64,000 bases of DNA from Streptomyces paradoxus (lineage in GTDB: Bacteria > Actinomycetota > Actinomycetes > Streptomycetales > Streptomycetaceae), in the NCBI RefSeq assembly GCF_014202475.1, contig NZ_JACHGV010000001.1, forward strand, positions 614,186 through 678,185. Direction: 5' to 3'. A program made the position numbers and the translations under genes. The notes beneath the pieces are model-generated. The model worked only from the letters and a program-made list of their open reading frames with translations. It ran no database searches and had not been told where the DNA came from. Of this stretch, positions 26,473-34,976 are shown in pieces (the first letter of the stretch is position 1; every line of letters begins with the position of its first letter).

Positions 26473-28599
26473 TCAGGCGGCGCGCTCCTCCTCGGCGGCC
26501 TCCAGCGGGACCTGCGGCCCGTTCGACTCGCGCAGCCAGCGCCGCAGCACCCGGTGCACCTGCTCGGCGCCCACGAGTTCCTCGCCCCCGCCGACCGGTG
26601 CGGAGACGCCGAGCGGGGACAGCAGGAAGGGTCTGCCCTGGGCGCCGCCGAGGCCGCCGTGGGAGCCGATCTGCTCCTCGAAGGCGAGGACTTCGCCGTC
26701 GGCCGGGTCGTGGAGGGAGTTGACCATGATGTCGGCGGTGTGCGGGAAGGAGTGCGTACGGCGGACCGCGTCGGCGGCGCCCGGGCCGAACGGGGCGAGC
26801 GGGCCCGGGTTGTCGTCGAGGTCGGCCAGCGGGATCTCGGCGCCGTACGCGCCGAGGACGACACCGCCGTGCTTCTCGCTGCGGACCAGCAGGAAGCCGA
26901 TGCCGGGGTGGTTGGCGAGGGTCGGCAGCAGCGCGGGGTGGCGGGCGTCGATCTCCTCCTTGCTCATCCGGTGCGTGACGCCCGGGAAGGAGATCAGGCC
27001 GAGGTTGCCGGAGGCCAGCACGATCGGCTCCTCGCGGCGCACGGGGCGGTGCTGCTCGCCGGCCTCCTCCACGGGTATGCGCAGCGCGGCGCGGACGGCG
27101 GCGCGGGCCTCCGCCCCGCTGCGGGTGCGCTCCGCCTTGCGCGGCACGGGCATGCCGCACCCGGCCCGCACCAGGTCGCCGAGGGTGAGGCCGTAGCGGG
27201 AGCGGAAGGTCTCGCCGGGGCTCTGGCCGTGATCGGAGAGCACGACGATCCGGTAGGGGCGCGGGGCGTGCTCGGCGACGTTCTCGATCAGGGCGAGCGA
27301 GCGGTCGAGGCGTTCCAGGACCTTCTGTGCGTCGCGGCTCGCGGGGCCGGAGTGGTGGGCGACCTCGTCGTAGGCCACCAGGTCGGCGTAGACGGCGGTG
27401 CGGCCGGCGAGCATGTCGCCCGTCACGGCGGCGACGACGACGTCCCGCTCGACGACGGTCGCGAAGGCGCGGACCAGTGGGTAGAGGCCGCCGCGGGAGA
27501 CGCGGGGGCGTTGTCTGCGCAGTCTCGCCCGGGTGGACTGGCCGATCTCCCGGCCCACTTCGGCGACGAAGGAGAGCGCGGTGCGCACGGCGTTGGCCGG
27601 GTCGGAGAAGTAGGCGAAGTAGCCGTCCCGGGAGCGGTTCTCCCGGCTGCGGCGGCGGGTGGCGATGGACAGCACGAGGGCCTGCTGCTCGGCGCCGCCG
27701 CTGAACAGGTTGCCGCGGCTGGCGCCGTCGACGGTGAGCAGCCCGCCGTGCCCCGCGTACTCGACGGCACGGTGCTGGAGTTCGGCGGCACTGGTCGGGC
27801 GGTTGCAGACGACCACTTCGCGGGTGTCCTTCTCGTACCAGCGGAAGGCGGGGACGTCGTGGTTGCTGCCGTGCAGGATGCCGAGCTGGCTGGCGCCGGT
27901 CTGGCTGGACCAGTCGGTGCGCCAGGGGGTGAGCCGGTGGGTGGGGCGGCCGCCGTCGCCTATGTCGAGCCAGCGGGCGACGGTGGGCATCAGGCCCTTG
28001 CCGACCGCGTCCAGCAGGGTGTCGTGACCGACGCCGTCCAGTTGCAGGAAGACGGTGCCGGGGCTCTGCGGGCAGGGCGGTCCGGACCGGCGGCGGCGGT
28101 CGGAGAGCCGGTACAGCCTGCGGCGGTAGGCGTCGTCGTCGCGCACGGCCAGGGCGGCTCCGGTCGCCGACGCCACGGCCGACATCACGGCGGCGACCAC
28201 GACGGCGGTCTCCGGGGCCGCGGCGCCGCGCTCGGCGGGGTTGAGGCTCAGGGCGACCAGCAGCAGCGCCCCGTTCAGGAAGAACACCAGCAGCCCGAGC
28301 ACGAGCGCCGGGACGAGGAGCAGGAGCCGGACGAGCAGCGGCCACACCAGGGCGGACAGCAGACCGAAGGCGCCGGCGCCGAAGGCCGCCGTGACGGCGA
28401 TGTCGGTCGCGCTGTCGCCGTTCTCCGAACGGAGCCGGAAGTCCGGGAGGATCCCGGCGAGCACGAGCATGGTGACGGTGGAGACCGCCCACACGGCGGC
28501 ACTCCGACCCATCTGACTGGCGGCCCGCCGCCACCGCACGCCCCGCACGCCCAGCCACCTCACCTTTCGGGCCCGCAGCCGTCGCGGTCCCTCCCCCAC
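26473..28599 (-). CDS. Membrane protein with holin-like N-terminus and alkaline-phosphatase-fold domain
   Basis: About 708 aa. After a basic stretch (RRLRARKVRWLGVRGVRWRR) come four hydrophobic helices (about 36-130), the third being LLLLVPALVLGLLVFFLNGA, in the style of phage-holin-family membrane proteins. A type I phosphodiesterase/nucleotide pyrophosphatase domain follows: VFLQLDGVGHDTLL with the nucleophile region, SQTGASQLGILHG, AYDEVAHHSGP and VVLSDHGQSPG metal ligands. It probably hydrolyses a phosphodiester or phospholipid headgroup at the membrane. GTG 28599 is a choice between several candidates (ATG at MGRSAAVW is the main alternative). Substrate unknown. Confidence 0.8.
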   Translation of the reverse strand: MGEGPRRLRARKVRWLGVRGVRWRRAASQMGRSAAVWAVSTVTMLVLAGILPDFRLRSENGDSATDIAVTAAFGAGAFGLLSALVWPLLVRLLLLVPALVLGLLVFFLNGALLLVALSLNPAERGAAAPETAVVVAAVMSAVASATGAALAVRDDDAYRRRLYRLSDRRRRSGPPCPQSPGTVFLQLDGVGHDTLLDAVGKGLMPTVARWLDIGDGGRPTHRLTPWRTDWSSQTGASQLGILHGSNHDVPAFRWYEKDTREVVVCNRPTSAAELQHRAVEYAGHGGLLTVDGASRGNLFSGGAEQQALVLSIATRRRSRENRSRDGYFAYFSDPANAVRTALSFVAEVGREIGQSTRARLRRQRPRVSRGGLYPLVRAFATVVERDVVVAAVTGDMLAGRTAVYADLVAYDEVAHHSGPASRDAQKVLERLDRSLALIENVAEHAPRPYRIVVLSDHGQSPGETFRSRYGLTLGDLVRAGCGMPVPRKAERTRSGAEARAAVRAALRIPVEEAGEQHRPVRREEPIVLASGNLGLISFPGVTHRMSKEEIDARHPALLPTLANHPGIGFLLVRSEKHGGVVLGAYGAEIPLADLDDNPGPLAPFGPGAADAVRRTHSFPHTADIMVNSLHDPADGEVLAFEEQIGSHGGLGGAQGRPFLLSPLGVSAPVGGGEELVGAEQVHRVLRRWLRESNGPQVPLEAAEEERAA

Positions 28600-28661
28600 A
28601 GTGTCCCAACGCCCGGTCGCGCCGTTTCGTCCCCAGGTCACGCCCCCGGCGGGGGACGACG

Positions 28662-29063
28662 TCAGCGCCCGTCGTAGCCGGCCGTCGGCATCGACAGCCG
28701 CCGGTGCACGCAGGCCTTCATCGCCGCGTCGTACGCAGGCTCCGCATGCCCCACCGTCTCGACGCGTACACCACGACGGGCACATTCGGCGGTGAACTCC
28801 TCGACGGAGGCGAGCGCGCTCTCCAGTACCCGCCGGCTGGGCGCGACGAACACGTCGAGGCCGGGCCGGACGCCGTCCCACAGCGCGCCGTGGTCGGGCC
28901 GCAGCCCCCGCACGAGTAACTCCCGGCTGACCACGTAGCCCCGCTCGGCGGCCCACCGGGCGCACATCGCGTGCTGACTGCGGGAGTCGACCAGGAACGG
29001 ATCGTCGTCCAGCTCCTCCAGCGGCGTCAGACTCGCGATCGCCGTGACCCGCACCGGCACCAT
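28662..29063 (-). CDS. Hypothetical protein, resolvase-like N-terminal pattern
   Basis: 133 aa. Not assigned. The segment DSRSQHAMCARWAAERGYVV recalls the SLxxQxxxCxxxAxxxGy part of serine recombinase catalytic domains, and LDVFVAPSRRVLESALASV is compatible with the same fold, but the YxRVS motif with the catalytic Ser is absent. It may be a nuclease- or recombinase-derived protein without that activity. It is divergent from the MBL gene at 29146; both start sites lie within about 80 bases. Confidence 0.65.
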   Translation of the reverse strand: MVPVRVTAIASLTPLEELDDDPFLVDSRSQHAMCARWAAERGYVVSRELLVRGLRPDHGALWDGVRPGLDVFVAPSRRVLESALASVEEFTAECARRGVRVETVGHAEPAYDAAMKACVHRRLSMPTAGYDGR

Positions 29064-29145
29064 GGCGCCCCCTCACCTCCGGTTTCGCCGCCGACCCTAC
29101 TCCTGGACGTAGGCTTCGGGGGAGTCGCGCGAAGGAGGCAAAGAA

Positions 29146-29919
29146 GTGCCGGTGGAGATCACCTGGTGGGGTCACGCCACTTGCACCGTCGAGGACTCGA
29201 ACGTGCGCGTGCTCACGGATCCCCTGTTCGCACGCCGGCTCGCACACCTGCGGCGCCGGCGCGGAGCGCTGCCGCCGCCGGGCGCCCCGCAGGCGGACGT
29301 GGCGCTGGTGTCGCATCTGCACGCCGACCATCTGCACGTGCCGTCGCTGATGCGGCTCGCCGCGGGCACGCGCCTGCTCGTGCCCCGGGGCGCGCGCCGG
29401 GCGGTGCCCGGTCTGCGCCGGCTCACGCACCTGCGGGTGAGCGAGGTGGCTCCGGGGGACGAAACCCCGGTCGGCGACGTCGTCGTACGGGCCGTGCCCG
29501 CGCGGCACGACGGGCGGCGGCTGCCGTTCGGGCCGCACCGCTCCCCCGCCCTCGGCTACGTCATAGCCGGCGAGGCCCGGACGTACTTCGCCGGGGACAC
29601 CGGCTTGTTCGACGACATGGCCAAGGAGGTCGGGCCGGTCGAGGTGGCACTGCTGCCGGTGGGCGGCTGGGGGCCGTACCTGGGCGAGGGGCACCTGGAC
29701 GCGGGCCGGGCGGCGCAGGCGCTGGAGCGGCTGGCGCCGAGCAGTGCGGTGCCGGTGCACTACGGCACGTACTGGCCGATCGGCATGGACGCCGTGCGCC
29801 CCCACGAGTTCCATGCGCCGGGGGACGAGTTCGTCCGGCTGGCGGCCCGGCACGCGCCGGCCGTGGCGGTGCACCGGCTCGGGCACGGGGAGAGCGTGCG
29901 CCTGGAGGGGGCGCGGTGA
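29146..29919 (+). CDS. MBL-fold metal-dependent hydrolase (UlaG/YtnP-like)
   Basis: 257 aa. Metal ligands are visible in ITWWGHATCTVE, VSHLHADHLHVPSL (HxHxDH), RAVPARHDG, TYFAGDTGLFDDM and VPVHYGTYWPIG. This is the beta-lactamase-like fold of the UlaG/NAPE-PLD branch; the substrate could be a lactone, phosphodiester or lipid. GTG start with GAAGGAGG 8 bases upstream. Its stop overlaps the DedA start in GTGA, linking the two and hinting at a membrane-lipid role (inference). Confidence 0.9.
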   Translation: MPVEITWWGHATCTVEDSNVRVLTDPLFARRLAHLRRRRGALPPPGAPQADVALVSHLHADHLHVPSLMRLAAGTRLLVPRGARRAVPGLRRLTHLRVSEVAPGDETPVGDVVVRAVPARHDGRRLPFGPHRSPALGYVIAGEARTYFAGDTGLFDDMAKEVGPVEVALLPVGGWGPYLGEGHLDAGRAAQALERLAPSSAVPVHYGTYWPIGMDAVRPHEFHAPGDEFVRLAARHAPAVAVHRLGHGESVRLEGAR

Positions 29920-30569
29920 GCTGGTCCGCGCCCGTGGCGCTGACCGGTGTGCCGCTGCTCGCGGTGTCGGCCGTCACACCGGCGTCCGTGGTTCCGGAGT
30001 CCACGCAGCAGGCGATCGGGTATCCGACGCTCTTTGTGCTGGTGCTGGCCGGGGCGCTGGTGCCGGTGATTCCGACGGGGGCGCTGGTGAGTTCGGCGGC
30101 GGTGGTCGCCGTGCACCGGACGGCGCCGTTCTCGCTGGTGATGGTGTTCGTGACGGCGTCGCTGGCGGCGTTCCTGGGTGATGCGGCGCTGTACTGGCTG
30201 GGGCGGCGCGGGCTGAAGTCGAAGAACGGGTCGCGGTGGCTGGCGGCGATCCGGGCGCGGGCGCCGGAGGACCGGCTGGAGCAGGCGCAGGAGAAACTCG
30301 CCGCGCACGGGGTGGCGGTGCTGGTGCTGTCACGGCTGGTGCCGGCGGGGCGTATCCCGGTGATGCTGGCCTGTCTGCTGGCGGAGTGGCCGATGCGCAG
30401 GTTCTCCCGGGGGAATCTGCCGGCGTGTCTGGCGTGGGCCGCGACGTACCAGTTGATCGGGATTCTCGGGGGGTCGCTGTTCGCCGAGCCGTGGCAGGGC
30501 GTGGTGGCGGCGATCGCGCTGACCGTGCTGATCAGTGCGGTGCCGGCGGTGGTGCGGCGGGTGCGGTAG
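29916..30569 (+). CDS. DedA-family membrane protein
   Basis: 217 aa with about five hydrophobic segments. Family marks are the N-terminal re-entrant motif GALVPVIPTGALVSSAA, FLGDAALYWLGRRG and the C-terminal LSRLVPAGRIPVMLACLLA with the conserved RxxPxxR-like stretch. DedA/SNARE-associated proteins are thought to scramble or flip phospholipids and undecaprenyl phosphate. Start GTG 29916 lies in the GTGA overlap with the MBL gene, with GGAGGGGG upstream. Confidence 0.9.
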   Translation: MSWSAPVALTGVPLLAVSAVTPASVVPESTQQAIGYPTLFVLVLAGALVPVIPTGALVSSAAVVAVHRTAPFSLVMVFVTASLAAFLGDAALYWLGRRGLKSKNGSRWLAAIRARAPEDRLEQAQEKLAAHGVAVLVLSRLVPAGRIPVMLACLLAEWPMRRFSRGNLPACLAWAATYQLIGILGGSLFAEPWQGVVAAIALTVLISAVPAVVRRVR

Positions 30570-30620
30570 CGCCGTTGCGGGGGCGGGTGTTCCCGGGGTG
30601 CGGGTTCTCCGTGGTGGATC

Positions 30621-30639
30621 GCGCAGTTCCCCGCGCCCC
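30621..30639. repeat. Intergenic short repeat, copy 2
   Basis: 19 bases identical to 7781-7799 (GCGCAGTTCCCCGCGCCCC). It lies between the ends of the convergent DedA and MBL genes. Confidence 0.6.
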
Positions 30640-30647
30640 TACGACAC

Positions 30648-31700
30648 CTACAGCACCTTTGACGCGCCGACCGGCATGTCCCAGAGGTTTTCCCGGGGCA
30701 GGCCCGCCTTCTCCCAGGCCGCGCGCACGCGCGTCAGGGGCTCCAGGACCGGCTCCGCCGACAGCACGAACGTCGCCCAGTGCATGGGGGCCATCCTGGT
30801 CGCGCCCAGGTCCTGGGCCGCGCGGACGGCCTCCTCCGGGTCGCAGTGGACGTCGCGGAGCCACCAGCGGGGGTCGTAGGCGCCGATGGGCAGCAGGGCC
30901 AGGTCGATGCCGGGGTAGCGGCGGCCGATGCGGGAGAACCAGTGGCCGTAGCCCGTGTCGCCCGCGAAGTAGACGCGTTGGCCGCTTTCGTCGGTGAGGA
31001 CCCAGCCGCCCCACAGGCTGTGGCAGGTGTCGGTGAGGCTGCGCTTGGACCAGTGGTGGGAGGGGACGAAGTCGAAGCGGACGCCGTCCAGTTCGGCCGC
31101 CTCCCACCAGTCGAGCTCCGTCACGCGTGTGAAGCGGCGGCGGTGGAACCAGCGCGCGAGCCCGGCCGGGACGAACACCGGGGTGTCGCGCGGGAGGCGG
31201 CGCAGCGTGGGGGCGTCCAGGTGGTCGTAGTGGTTGTGGCTGATGACGACGGCGTCCACGCGCGGCAGTTCCTCCCAGGGGACGCCCACGGGGGTGATCC
31301 GGGCCGGAGTGCCGAGGATCCGGCGCGACCACACCGGGTCGGTGAGGACGGTCAGTCCGCCGATGCGCAGTACCCAACTGGCGTGTCCCGCCCAGGTGAC
31401 GGCGACGGTGCGGGCGTCGACGCGAGGCAGCGGGGCCGGGGCGTAGGGCAGCCGGGGGATGTCGGCGAGACCTTCCGGGCCCGGTCTCACCGCGCCCTCG
31501 CGGGCGAAGCGGGCCATGGCCTTGAGGCCCGGGAGCGGCGCGGTCAGCCGGTCGTGGAAGGTGCGCGGCCACACCCGCCGCTCGGCGAGTGGGCGGGGTT
31601 CGGCCAGGGGCGGGTACGGGGGCGCGAGGGGGGACGGGAGCGCGGGCTCGTCGGATTCCCGGGTGGTCGTGCTGGTGGTCGACTCGGACTGCTGCGTCAT
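30648..31700 (-). CDS. MBL-fold hydrolase, NAPE-PLD-like
   Basis: 350 aa. Ligands of the dinuclear zinc site appear in VTWAGHASWVLRIGG, VISHNHYDHLDAPTL, PSHHWSKRSLTD, RVYFAGDTGYGHW and APMHWATFVLS. The pattern VPSHHWSKR and GDTGYG is typical of the NAPE-phospholipase D/L-ascorbate lactonase branch. A Ser/Thr/Glu-rich 60-residue N-terminus precedes the domain. ATG 31700 overlaps the stop of the aminotransferase-like gene in ATGA, which decides the start over the Met five codons upstream. The pair is therefore co-translated. Confidence 0.9.
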   Translation of the reverse strand: MTQQSESTTSTTTRESDEPALPSPLAPPYPPLAEPRPLAERRVWPRTFHDRLTAPLPGLKAMARFAREGAVRPGPEGLADIPRLPYAPAPLPRVDARTVAVTWAGHASWVLRIGGLTVLTDPVWSRRILGTPARITPVGVPWEELPRVDAVVISHNHYDHLDAPTLRRLPRDTPVFVPAGLARWFHRRRFTRVTELDWWEAAELDGVRFDFVPSHHWSKRSLTDTCHSLWGGWVLTDESGQRVYFAGDTGYGHWFSRIGRRYPGIDLALLPIGAYDPRWWLRDVHCDPEEAVRAAQDLGATRMAPMHWATFVLSAEPVLEPLTRVRAAWEKAGLPRENLWDMPVGASKVL

Positions 31701-32944
31701 CGAGGAGGCTCCCATCGCTGAGCTTCGTCGCGAAGATCGTCGAAGACGGACTTCAGCCGGATCAACGCGCGGTGCACCTGCGGCAGTTCCAACGGCGTGG
31801 GTGAGGTGAGGCATTCCGCGCGTTCCGGGTCGGAACCGGCCACCAGGGCGCCGGTGGACAGCCGCACGCGCGGGGCTTCCAGGTCGTCGCCGAAGCGGTG
31901 CCCGCCCGGGGCGGGCATGCCGAGGCGTGCGGTGAGGTAGTCCTCCAGTTCCTGGGCGTCGCCGACGCCGTGCGCGGTCAGCGCGGGGCGCAGCGGGGCC
32001 AGGTCCACGTACAGGTGGCGGCCGGAGCGCGGGGGCCGCGCGAGGGCGCCGGCGGCGACGACGGCGGTGTGCGCCTCGGCCGCCAGGAGCGCGTGCAGGC
32101 GCACGGTGTGCGCCACGCGCGCGGTGACCGGTTCCGGCTCCCCCAGGGCGTACCCGGCCGCGGCGGCGACGGGCGCGGCGACCCGGGCGTCGAGGGCGGT
32201 GAGGACGTCGAGCACGCGCGCGTGCAGGCCCGCTCCGTCGTCTCCGGCCGGGAAGCGGGCCACGGCGGCCGGCCAGCCGGGCGGGAGCAGCGCCCCGGCC
32301 AGGTCGGTGACGACGGTGACCCGGTCGGGCACCATCTCGGCGGGGCTGAGCAGCACCGTGTCGTGCGGCTCGTGCAGGGTGTCGCGCCAGGTCTCGTCGC
32401 TGACCAGGTGCAGGCCCTCGCCCTGGGCGGCCTCGACGGTCTCGTGGAGCAGTTCGGGAGGGGCGACGGTCGCGGTAGGGTCGTCGGCGACGGACAGCAC
32501 GAGCAGCCGCGGGTCGCCGCCCTCGGCACGGACCCGGCGCACGGTCTCCAGCAGCGCGTACGGGTCGGGAACACCGCCGCTCTCCGGCGGGGTCGGCACG
32601 TGGAAGGCGGGCCGCCCCAGCAGGCGTGCGTACGGCGCCCACCAGGCGGCGCAGGGCCGCGGTACGAGGACGTCGCCGCCGAGGGCGGCGGTCAGCGCGA
32701 GCAGCAGGGCGGGCGAGCCCGGGGCGGCGGCCACCCGGTCCGGGTCGCAGTGCAGTCCGCGGCGGTCCCAGTAGCCGCAGGCGGCCTCGCGCAGGGCCCG
32801 GTCGCCGCCGACCGGCTCGTGGTCGCCCCGGGACGCCGCGGCGGCGAGCACGGCGGACAGCTCCGGCAGTACGGGCAGCCCGTCCTCGGGGAGCGGCGGC
32901 CCGAACCGGACGGGGCCGTGACCTTCGGGGGCCGTGCGCCGCAT
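31697..32944 (-). CDS. Aminotransferase-like protein lacking the PLP lysine
   Basis: 415 aa with the layout of class I/II fold-type I aminotransferases: APGSPALLLALTAALGG, DDPTATVAPPELLHETV where enzymes have NPTG, LHLVSDETWRDTL where enzymes have DExY, and C-terminal RVRLSTG. At the place of the Schiff-base lysine the sequence is VTDLAGALLPPGW, with Gly near residue 217 where SLSKA would carry Lys. The whole protein contains one Lys, near the C-terminus (RLKSVFDD). It is therefore unlikely to be a normal transaminase and may be a pseudoenzyme. Start 32944 follows GGAGG with ideal spacing; an upstream Met adds 21 unsupported residues. It is coupled to the MBL hydrolase. Confidence 0.85.
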   Translation of the reverse strand: MRRTAPEGHGPVRFGPPLPEDGLPVLPELSAVLAAAASRGDHEPVGGDRALREAACGYWDRRGLHCDPDRVAAAPGSPALLLALTAALGGDVLVPRPCAAWWAPYARLLGRPAFHVPTPPESGGVPDPYALLETVRRVRAEGGDPRLLVLSVADDPTATVAPPELLHETVEAAQGEGLHLVSDETWRDTLHEPHDTVLLSPAEMVPDRVTVVTDLAGALLPPGWPAAVARFPAGDDGAGLHARVLDVLTALDARVAAPVAAAAGYALGEPEPVTARVAHTVRLHALLAAEAHTAVVAAGALARPPRSGRHLYVDLAPLRPALTAHGVGDAQELEDYLTARLGMPAPGGHRFGDDLEAPRVRLSTGALVAGSDPERAECLTSPTPLELPQVHRALIRLKSVFDDLRDEAQRWEPPR

Positions 32945-33127
32945 CCGTACCTCCGCAGTGCCAGTGCCTCTGGTGCCGCCGTGTCGTGTCGCCGTCGCCC
33001 TCGGCACCTGAGTACCCAGAGTGGCGCCGCCCCATGGGCGCCCGGCCGGGTCGTGACCGTCACAGCATGAGCGGGGCCGGGCCGGGGAAGCCGGGTCCCT
33101 TCGTCGCGGTGGAACGGGCCGGGCGGG

Positions 33128-33817
33128 TCAGCGGCAGGGGTCGCTCTCCCGGTTGCGCAGCCGGTGCACGGCGGCTCCGAACGCGCCCGCGATCAGCACC
33201 CCGCCCGCGACCAGGGCGGGCACGGAGTCGGTGAAGGCGCCGCCGTCACCGGCCCGTACCCCGCGCTGGACCGGTGCCGCGCCGCACTCGGTGTGGTGGC
33301 GTTCGCGGTGGTGCGAGGGTTCGGGGCAGGGCTTGTGGGTGGGGTGGTGCGTGGGCTGGTGTGTGGGGTGGTGCGACGGCTTGTGGGGTCCGGCGCCGTG
33401 CGCCACGGTGAACGTCGCGCTCCACTCCGTGCCCACCCCGCCGGGAGCGGCCGGGCAGGTGCCGTCGACGGTCCACGCCGAGTCCTCGCCCAGGGCGTCC
33501 GGATCGCCCTCGAAGTTGTCCGCGGAGGCGATGCGGGCCGTGCCGCGGTAGGCGGGTCCGGACACCTCGTCGTCATTGCCGGTGACCCGCTGGAGCGGCA
33601 CCGTGCCCTCGTCGAAGGCCTGTGAGGTGGCCTCGATGGTGTCGGGCGCCGGCCCCCCGGTCGGGTCACAGCTCACCGAGACGGTGAGTGTGCCTCCGGG
33701 CTGGACGGTGGCGGGACTGACCTCGGCGGCCGGCTCGGCGAAGGCGGCCGGCGCGGCGCCCAGCATGGCTGAGCCGGCCAGGACGGCGACGGACAGGGCG
33801 TGCAGGCTGCGGCGCAT
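33128..33817 (-). CDS. Secreted, C-terminally anchored protein with His/Pro/Thr-rich spacer
   Basis: 229 aa. Signal peptide at 1-27 (SVAVLAGSAMLGAAPAAFA), a beta-rich domain to about 140 (VQPGGTLTVSVSCDPTGG), a spacer made of HPTHQPTHHPTHKP-like repeats, then a C-terminal transmembrane helix (SVPALVAGGVLIAGAFGAAV) and RLRNRE tail. This is the layout of Streptomyces surface proteins held in the membrane. The repeated His could bind metal. ATG 33817 is chosen because AAGGAG precedes it; the upstream Met lacks a ribosome site. Function unknown. Confidence 0.85.
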   Translation of the reverse strand: MRRSLHALSVAVLAGSAMLGAAPAAFAEPAAEVSPATVQPGGTLTVSVSCDPTGGPAPDTIEATSQAFDEGTVPLQRVTGNDDEVSGPAYRGTARIASADNFEGDPDALGEDSAWTVDGTCPAAPGGVGTEWSATFTVAHGAGPHKPSHHPTHQPTHHPTHKPCPEPSHHRERHHTECGAAPVQRGVRAGDGGAFTDSVPALVAGGVLIAGAFGAAVHRLRNRESDPCR

Positions 33818-33943
33818 CGAGGGGACTCCTTCGGTAGTCATACCCCTCTGCCATGACAGCCCGCCCGCAGCGGGCCCGCGCGGGACCGGGCCCCATTAGC
33901 GGGACAGCACCGGCCAATCGGGTGACAGCGTGAGAGCCCCGGC

Positions 33944-34738
33944 TCAGGCCACGTCGCGCATGACCTGTTCGCGCACCCGTCCGCAGCACCGGCTGATCAG
34001 CCGGGACACGTGCATCTGCGAGATGCCCAGCTCTTCGGCGATCCGGCTCTGCGTCATGTCCCCGAAGAACCGCATGTACAGGATCGACCGCTCCCGCTCG
34101 GGCAGCGCCGCAAGCCGGGCCTTCACGGACTCGCGGTCGACGACCGTGTCCAGGGCCGGGTCGTCGGACCCCAGCGCGTCGCTCAGGGAGTAGCCGTCCT
34201 CGCTGCCGGGCAGTTCCGCGTCCAGGGACAGCGCCGTGAAGCTCTCCAGCGCCTCCAGACCCGCCCGGACGTCCTCCTCGCTCATGTTCGCGTGCTCGGC
34301 GAGCTCGGTCACGGTGGGGCGGCGCCCGGAGATGGTCTGGGACAGGTCCTGGCCGGCGATCCGCACACGGTTGCGCAGGTCCTGGACGCGGCGGGGTACG
34401 TGCAGGGTCCACATGTGGTCCCGGAAGTGCCGCTTGATCTCGCCGGTGATGGTCGGCACCGCGTAGCTCTCGAAGGCGTTGCCGCGTTCGGGGTCGTACC
34501 GGTCGACGGCCTTGACCAGGCCGAGGGCAGCGACCTGGCGCAGGTCCTCGAGGTTCTCGCCGCGGCTGCGGAAGCGTCCGGCGAGGCGGTCCGCCATGGG
34601 CAGCCAGGCCTCGACGATCTCGTCGCGCAGCGCGTCGCGCTCCGGGCCGGCGGGCATCGAGGTGAGCCTGCGGAAGGCCTCGGCGGTGTCGGGGGCGTCG
34701 TTGTGGGGGTGCCGTTTCGCGCTGGTTCGGGTCTGCAT
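33944..34738 (-). CDS. SigB/SigF-family stress sigma factor
   Basis: 264 aa group 3 sigma factor. Region 2 is visible at about 45-110 (LRQVAALGLVKAVDRYDPERG, AFESYAVPTITGEIKRHFRD), region 3 in the middle (RPTVTELAEHANMSEEDV), and region 4 near the C-terminus (LPERERSILYMRFFGDMTQ, RIAEELGISQMHVSRLI). Such factors recognise GNNT-N14-16-GGGTA promoters and drive osmotic, oxidative and developmental stress genes; several such promoters lie downstream in this window. No anti-sigma or anti-anti-sigma gene is adjacent. ATG 34738 is the best start, though the frame is open to 34900. Confidence 0.93.
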   Translation of the reverse strand: MQTRTSAKRHPHNDAPDTAEAFRRLTSMPAGPERDALRDEIVEAWLPMADRLAGRFRSRGENLEDLRQVAALGLVKAVDRYDPERGNAFESYAVPTITGEIKRHFRDHMWTLHVPRRVQDLRNRVRIAGQDLSQTISGRRPTVTELAEHANMSEEDVRAGLEALESFTALSLDAELPGSEDGYSLSDALGSDDPALDTVVDRESVKARLAALPERERSILYMRFFGDMTQSRIAEELGISQMHVSRLISRCCGRVREQVMRDVA

Positions 34739-34910
34739 GATACGTCGCAATTCCCTTGAAAGTGCTGCGGGTTGGACGGTCACCGTGGAAGCGCATCCGC
34801 TGTGGGACAGGGCCTCGGTGGCGGCGCGCGACGTCGCTCCCACGGGCGTGCCTCCTGTCCGAAGCACTGAGGGGCGCCTGCCCCCGGCCCCCGCCCGCAA
34901 ACCCGGAGAG

Positions 34911-34934
34911 GTTTTCCGCCGTCGCGCAGGGTGA
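34911..34934 (+). promoter_or_regulatory. SigB-type promoter for the TPP enzyme gene
   Basis: GTTT (34911-34914), 14 bases, GGGTGA (34929-34934), 42 bases before the ATG at 34977. The -35 is the consensus GTTT; the -10 differs by one base from GGGTA. Lies in the 238-base region divergent from the sigma factor gene. Confidence 0.6.
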
Positions 34935-34976
34935 CTCGTACTGCCGGCTCTGTCCCCCTACGTCCGGGAGGTCTAC

